Shown here one piece after another: positions 38,502 through 41,745 of a stretch of 41,745 nt of DNA; within the stretch, counting starts at the first letter, position 1; each line of letters begins with the position of its first letter. Source of the DNA: a virus. The notes beneath the pieces were generated by a model. That model was not told the DNA's origin. It did no database searches and saw only the letters and a program-made list of their open reading frames with translations. The stretch is from the IMG/VR virus record IMGVR_UViG_3300037258_000377, positions 1 to 41,745 of that record; one strand, written 5' to 3'. The translations under genes were made by a program, and so were the position numbers.

Positions 38502-39040
38502 TTGAAGCCCTCGGCGGTGAGTTTCTCCAAGAGCTGACGCTGGCTGAGCTCGCCGGCGCACGTCACGAGCACGTCATAGGCGCTCGGAATGAACTCGAAG
38601 CCGTCCGTTTTCTTGCGGCCATCGCCCAGTTTCACCGTCAAAGACTCGAATTCTTGCAGGCCAACTCCGGTAAAACCGAGCAAATCCGCGGCTTTTAGCT
38701 CGGAAAGTTCGGCTGTGAGGAGCTTCATGTCCCATCCACCGTTCTCGGCGAGCTTATTGTCGGCGATCAGGTAGGCCCGAAGCTCAGTCTCCGACCAATC
38801 GCCGCCGATGGTGATCACCGGCACCTGTTTCATCGCGAGCTGCCGAGCGGCGGCGAGACGTCCATGGCCCGCGATGATCGTGCCGTCCTCGCGCGCGAGA
38901 ATCGGTTGCGTCCAGCCGAATTTGCCGATCGAGGCCACGAGCTCCGCCACCTGCTCGGCGGGATGCGTCTTCGCGTTCTTCGGGTGCGGCTTCAGCCAAT
39001 CGAGCCGTTTCAAAACTACCTTCGGTGCCGATTTGCTCAT
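38480..39040 (-). CDS. ParB-like N-terminal-domain protein (186 aa)
   Basis: Residues about 10-110 follow the ParB/sulfiredoxin fold: N-A-K-T-H-P-A-E-Q-V-A-E-L-V-A-S-I, F-G-W-T-Q-P-I-L-A, G-T-I-I-A-G-H-G-R-L-A-A-A-R (the nucleotide-binding G-H-x-R box) and V-P-V-I-T-I. The C-terminal part has no HTH I can see. Phage proteins with this domain are often next to DNA-modification or terminase genes. DNA binding, nicking or CTPase action are all possible; none is shown by sequence alone. Confidence 0.85.
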   Translation of the reverse strand: MSKSAPKVVLKRLDWLKPHPKNAKTHPAEQVAELVASIGKFGWTQPILAREDGTIIAGHGRLAAARQLAMKQVPVITIGGDWSETELRAYLIADNKLAENGGWDMKLLTAELSELKAADLLGFTGVGLQEFESLTVKLGDGRKKTDGFEFIPSAYDVLVTCAGELSQRQLLEKLTAEGFKCRALVR

Positions 39041-39198
39041 GATCCTCGCTGCCTCACCTTGCGGACTGCCTCGAAATGATTGTGGGCACCGTCGCTCGCG
39101 TTGGTGAGCAAGCGCTCAAACCGAATGATGACGATGGTCTGCCAAACGGCGAGCGCGCAGTTGAGCGCGACCAGGCCCGCAAGCACATGGACGCTCAT
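39037..39198 (-). CDS. Small membrane protein (53 aa)
   Basis: MSVHVLAGLVALNCALAVWQ then T-I-V-I-I, one N-terminal membrane span, followed by a soluble tail with His/Arg. It is flanked by exact ATGA overlaps on both sides, which supports it although it is too short for most gene finders. Function unknown. Confidence 0.6.
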   Translation of the reverse strand: MSVHVLAGLVALNCALAVWQTIVIIRFERLLTNASDGAHNHFEAVRKVRQRGS

Positions 39199-39455
39199 GG
39201 CTGCGCCGCCGTACAACCGCGGAGCTGCTCGATCGATGAGGCCGCCGCCTTCGCGGCGAGCTCAATCGCGGCGATCGCCGCCATGGCCTGGCTCGAGTCC
39301 ACCTCGAGCTTGACGGTGAAGGTCTCCACGCCGGTGCCATTGTTGGCGCGGAGCTTTTTGAGCGCGACGATCTGCCGCGCCTGATCGCCGATGCAGACGA
39401 ACGCGGTGGCGAGAAGGATCGCGAGGACGCCGGCGAGAATCTGCCAGCCGATCAC
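39195..39455 (-). CDS. Small membrane-anchored protein (86 aa)
   Basis: GTG 39455 in a GTGA overlap. MIGWQILAGVLAILLATAFV is one membrane span, and the rest is a soluble helical domain (E-V-D-S-S-Q-A-M-A-A-I-A-A-I-E-L-A-A-K). Function unknown. Confidence 0.6.
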   Translation of the reverse strand: MIGWQILAGVLAILLATAFVCIGDQARQIVALKKLRANNGTGVETFTVKLEVDSSQAMAAIAAIELAAKAAASSIEQLRGCTAAQP

Positions 39456-39640
39456 GACACGCCCTCAGCCGCCGAGAGAAGCGCATCGGCATCGGCCGCG
39501 GCCGCCGCTGCATAGAGCTCGCGCTCCGCCTGGTCCGCCGGCGGCTGCCGGAAGAGCCGCACCGCGTAGAAAACGGCGGCAGCGATTTGAATTTTCTCGG
39601 CCCGATCGTCACGCGGCCGCGGTTGATCACCCTTGCCCAT
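39452..39640 (-). CDS. Hypothetical helical protein (62 aa)
   Basis: MGKGDQPRPRDDRAEKIQIA starts with a disordered segment and continues as an Ala-rich helix (A-D-A-D-A-L-L-S-A-A-E). It has a strong SD, GGGGGAGGG, in front of ATG 39640. Function unknown. A 111-base gap with no gene precedes it (39641-39751). Confidence 0.6.
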   Translation of the reverse strand: MGKGDQPRPRDDRAEKIQIAAAVFYAVRLFRQPPADQAERELYAAAAAADADALLSAAEGVS

Positions 39641-39751
39641 GGACCCTCCCCCTTTTTGGGACCTGCGCCCGCCGGTTCCTCAACCTGCGCGCGGAAAATA
39701 AACGGGAAGGACGCGATCGCCAAAGCGGCCTGCTCCCACTTTCGACCCGCC

Positions 39752-40123
39752 CTACCCCCGGATCCACCCTCGGGCGGCTCTACCTGGCCAAGGCCTGCCG
39801 GCCTTCGTCCGTGCCGTCTGGGTCGCCCTCGTCTTGCGGCTGTGGTGAGTGTCACACAGCGATTGGAGGTTGTCGTCCTCCAGGCGAAGTTCGGGTGCGT
39901 CCACGATGTCGATGATGTGATCGACCTGTGTGCCTGGCACGGTGCGGCCTTCACGGCGGCAGTGCCGACACAACGGCTCCCGCTTGAGGTGCAAGGCCCG
40001 GCACCGCTTCCAGGCCTCGTCATAGCCTCGCTCCACGGTCGTGCCGCGTTGGCGCGGCGCGGCCTGTGCCAACGGCGATTGGCGCACCCGCAATGGCTTC
40101 AGGGTGCAGGGCCGGCGAGGCAT
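39752..40123 (-). CDS. HNH endonuclease (123 aa)
   Basis: Zinc-stabilised HNH: C52-R-H-C55, D68-H69 (Q-V-D-H-I-I), N85 (E-D-D-N-L-Q-S-L-C90) and H93-H94-S-R-K. HNH proteins beside terminase genes are needed for packaging in several cos phages such as HK97, where they make the enzyme complex cut the genome ends. Here it is about 3 kb from terS, separated by the ParB/ABC genes, so free-standing nuclease action is also possible. The N-terminus is Arg-rich. Confidence 0.88.
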   Translation of the reverse strand: MPRRPCTLKPLRVRQSPLAQAAPRQRGTTVERGYDEAWKRCRALHLKREPLCRHCRREGRTVPGTQVDHIIDIVDAPELRLEDDNLQSLCDTHHSRKTRATQTARTKAGRPWPGRAARGWIRG

Positions 40124-40126
40124 GGC

Positions 40127-40219
40127 CTACCACGGCCACACGGCGGCGATGATGGATATCACCAGCAACAGCATCAACAGATTCCCAATGCGGTCGTATT
40201 CTGGCGTTGGCGTTTTCAT
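40127..40219 (-). CDS. Small membrane peptide (30 aa)
   Basis: MKTPTPEYDRIGNLLMLLLV then I-S-I-I-A-A-V-W: one membrane span with a short soluble head. ATGA overlap at its start and 3 bases before the HNH gene. The length alone leaves doubt, but the overlap argues for a real cistron. Confidence 0.5.
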   Translation of the reverse strand: MKTPTPEYDRIGNLLMLLLVISIIAAVWPW

Positions 40220-40698
40220 GGCGCCTTCCAGCCCAAGCGGATCAGCATTCGGATGATGGTCTCGATGGCATACTCCGATCGCACCTGAGTTTGCTCGAAC
40301 CTCAGGACTGTCCAGCCAAGAAGGGCCGCGGTGTTGTACTTGACGCAATCCTCTCGGAATCCGGCAATGGAGGCGTGGCGGCCGCCCATAATCCATTGGC
40401 CATCATCGCCACGGCGCATGGTAAGGCCCTCGATTTCAACGGCGAGCTTCCAGGGATACGGCTTTTCCTGGTGCCAGGCGAAGTCGAATTTCCAGCGGCG
40501 TTTGATGATCTTGGCGAACATCAACTCCCTCACCGGCACCGGCAATCGCCTCGCCTTGCATTGGTCGAAAAACAAATCCGCCATGTCCGGCCGCTTCGGA
40601 TCGGCCTCGGATTTCGGCGGCTTCAGCACCAGAACTTTGCCGGTTTTCTCCGCCTTGAAATCATCCCACTCCGAGGATGCCGACTTGGCGGCCATCAT
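40216..40698 (-). CDS. PD-(D/E)XK-like endonuclease (160 aa)
   Basis: Start ATG 40698 (MMAAKSASSEWDD) in an ATGA overlap. Core: W-K-F-D-F-A-W, A-V-E-I-E-G (the E-x-E/K catalytic strand), G-G-R-H-A-S-I-A-G-F, D-C-V-K-Y-N-T-A-A-L-L-G-W-T-V-L-R-F, the pattern of phage nucleases of this superfamily (VSR- or resolvase-like). It could process replication or packaging intermediates. No Holliday-junction specificity can be read from the sequence. Confidence 0.8.
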   Translation of the reverse strand: MMAAKSASSEWDDFKAEKTGKVLVLKPPKSEADPKRPDMADLFFDQCKARRLPVPVRELMFAKIIKRRWKFDFAWHQEKPYPWKLAVEIEGLTMRRGDDGQWIMGGRHASIAGFREDCVKYNTAALLGWTVLRFEQTQVRSEYAIETIIRMLIRLGWKAP

Positions 40699-40946
40699 CG
40701 TGATCGCCGCATTTGCGGCTTCTCGACGGACGGCAATTGCGGCTGAAGCGGCTGGCCGAAGGTGAGCTGGCTGAGCCAAAGCTTTCCGCCATTGGCTTTC
40801 AGGGCATCGATTTCCTCGGGCTCCAACTGCCAACAGGAAATCACCGTGGACCATGGATCGCGGGCCTGGTAAACCGGCAACGGCTGATATTCCGGTTGGT
40901 TTTTGGCGAGCGTCACCGTGACCTCCGGAAACTCAATCGGCTTCAC
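40695..40946 (-). CDS. Hypothetical phage protein (83 aa)
   Basis: GTG 40946 in a GTGA overlap. A Trp-rich beta-type centre (D-P-W-S-T-V-I-S-C-W-Q-L) precedes E-P-E-E-I-D-A-L-K-A-N-G-G-K-L-W-L, a pattern common in small phage proteins of this size with unknown function. It precedes the nuclease gene and is likely co-translated with it. Confidence 0.65.
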   Translation of the reverse strand: MKPIEFPEVTVTLAKNQPEYQPLPVYQARDPWSTVISCWQLEPEEIDALKANGGKLWLSQLTFGQPLQPQLPSVEKPQMRRSR

Positions 40947-41701
40947 GGCCGAACCTCTCGGCCGTTCCGCCGGCGAATCTTGGGCGGCGCCGCTTCCCGA
41001 TCGGCCACGAGCTGGCGGGTGATTTCCCTTTCGCGTTCGTGGGCCTTCTCGCGCTCCTCGTCCGGCGTGCCGAGAGCCTGCAAGGCCGGAGCGATCTCCT
41101 CGAGGGCCACGGGAGAGGCGGGCTCCGTGCCAGGTGGCACCGGCGTCGGCTCCTCGCCGGGCGGCGGCGGCGTTTCGGTCAGCGGCAACTGGGCCTGATC
41201 ATCGGCCGGCAGTTCCTCGACGGAACCCAACTCCATCACCATTTCGATTTTCCGGCTGAGCCAATGATCGAGGATGCGCAAATCATCCTCGGTGGTCGGA
41301 TGGTAGGAGGCGCGAAACTTCATCTCCGACAGGCCGCCAACCTTCGGCTCGATGACGGTGATGGCAACGGTCACGCCGGAGAGATCCAGCTTCTCCTCGG
41401 TGAGGCCGACGATGAGTCGCAGGGTGCATTTCTCGAATTTGCCGATCACGTAAATTTTCGTGTCCGCCTTGCCTTGCCAGATCGGTGTCGGTGGCTGGCC
41501 CGGCAATTCGGAAAAAATCAGCGCCGCGGCGGCGGGCTCCCGAAGGATCGAAGCGAGCTCCTTGCGGTCGATCGCGGTAGTGAGGGGAATGTCCTTCACC
41601 GGCACGCCCTCATCGCCGTGGAATTCGTTCCGCGTCGGGATTTGGTTGCCGAGAGTCGCCTCGCGGCGGCCAAGTTTCAACAGCGATTTTTTCTTTGCCA
41701 T
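40943..41701 (-). CDS. Hypothetical phage protein, 252 aa
   Basis: It starts MAKKKSLLKLGRREATLGNQ at 41701. Residues 30-170 look like a folded alpha/beta domain (F-E-K-C-T-L-R-L-I-V-G, V-A-I-T-V-I-E-P), 175-215 are a Pro/Glu linker, and the C-terminus is a charged helix (E-R-E-K-A-H-E-R-E-R-E-I-T-R-Q). Family not recognised. The N-terminal 51 codons are duplicated at the left contig end by assembly overlap. It lies between the 101-aa gene (across the join) and the nuclease cluster. Confidence 0.7.
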   Translation of the reverse strand: MAKKKSLLKLGRREATLGNQIPTRNEFHGDEGVPVKDIPLTTAIDRKELASILREPAAAALIFSELPGQPPTPIWQGKADTKIYVIGKFEKCTLRLIVGLTEEKLDLSGVTVAITVIEPKVGGLSEMKFRASYHPTTEDDLRILDHWLSRKIEMVMELGSVEELPADDQAQLPLTETPPPPGEEPTPVPPGTEPASPVALEEIAPALQALGTPDEEREKAHEREREITRQLVADREAAPPKIRRRNGREVRP

Positions 41702-41745
41702 GGTTACGGGTCCTTGGGTTTGAGAGGGGCGCCATAAAATCGGGC
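41547..41745. repeat. Contig-end overlap, right copy
   Basis: Matches positions 1-199 with five mismatches, all in the first 72 bases; the last 127 bases are identical. See the left copy for interpretation. Confidence 0.85.

Noticed and set aside
1-41745. Gene transfer agent instead of phage
   Set aside because: The tail genes look GTA-like, but the window has its own recombination and replication-type genes, lysis cluster, early/late divergent control and a closed circle; GTAs lack these and are part of a host chromosome.
41547-41745. True direct terminal repeat of 199 bases
   Set aside because: The two copies differ at five positions and are identical over exactly 127 bases, which fits a k-mer overlap better than a packaged repeat.
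1-41745. tRNA genes, CRISPR arrays, insertion sequences
   Set aside because: I looked along both strands and saw no cloverleaf with conserved bases, no spaced direct repeats and no transposase or terminal inverted repeats. A dedicated search could still find a tRNA.
1-41745. High density of GATC and CGATCG as evidence for DNA modification
   Set aside because: The motif looks frequent by eye, but I could not count it against expectation and high-GC alphaproteobacterial DNA is often rich in it.

Overview
The window is a complete or near-complete genome of a tailed phage with siphovirus-type genes (HK97-type head, lambda-like tail with tape measure). It closes on itself: positions 1-199 and 41547-41745 are the same stretch, the last 127 bases identical, so the circular map is about 41.6 kb. 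High GC, almost continuous coding and dozens of 4-base ATGA/GTGA gene overlaps are seen throughout. The tail genes in the order DUF2460, DUF2163/BR0599, NlpC/P60, very large tail-tip protein match the module of alphaproteobacterial phages and gene transfer agents, so an alphaproteobacterial host is the best guess. No integrase or CI-type repressor was found; a lytic lifestyle is likely but not proven. No polymerase, primase or replicative helicase was found either.

Layout. Two convergent transcription units leave a divergent control region at about 2597-2716, where two promoters stand back to back and their -35 boxes form a palindrome. The rightward (+) early unit runs from 2717 to 10159: Bet/RecT annealing protein, a PD-(D/E)XK exonuclease, an alpha-helical phage protein, many very small membrane or Cys-rich proteins, a DUF932 protein, a secreted protein, an HTH protein and an ASCH-domain protein. 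It ends at a strong rho-independent terminator (10186-10211).

The leftward (-) unit starts with a Cro-like HTH gene at 2596, a DUF1376 replication-organizer-like protein and a G39P-like helicase-loader candidate. It crosses the contig ends and continues from 41701 down to 10183: PD-(D/E)XK nuclease, HNH nuclease, ParB-like protein, an ABC-ATPase/GNAT fusion, terminase small and large subunits, portal, prohead protease and major capsid protein. Next comes an unusual cassette of glycosyltransferase-like and methyltransferase genes (26033 to about 30720), then head-tail connectors, tail tube, G/GT chaperones with a -1 frameshift, tape measure, tail tip, two paralogous fibre-like genes and a lysis cluster (membrane peptides, lambda-R-like lysozyme, holin candidate, Rz with nested Rz1).

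Most interesting points: (1) a second apparent programmed -1 frameshift, at a GGGAAAA heptamer (30721-30727), that would fuse a small head-region protein to a glycosyltransferase-like enzyme whose N-terminal motif otherwise has no usable start codon; (2) the sugar/methyl-transfer cassette inside the head module, including a GT-D::methyltransferase fusion; (3) a ParB plus ABC-ATPase::GNAT pair beside the terminase, a possible DNA-modification system; (4) a long hairpin just downstream of the capsid gene; (5) strain variation visible at the contig ends, all of it synonymous.
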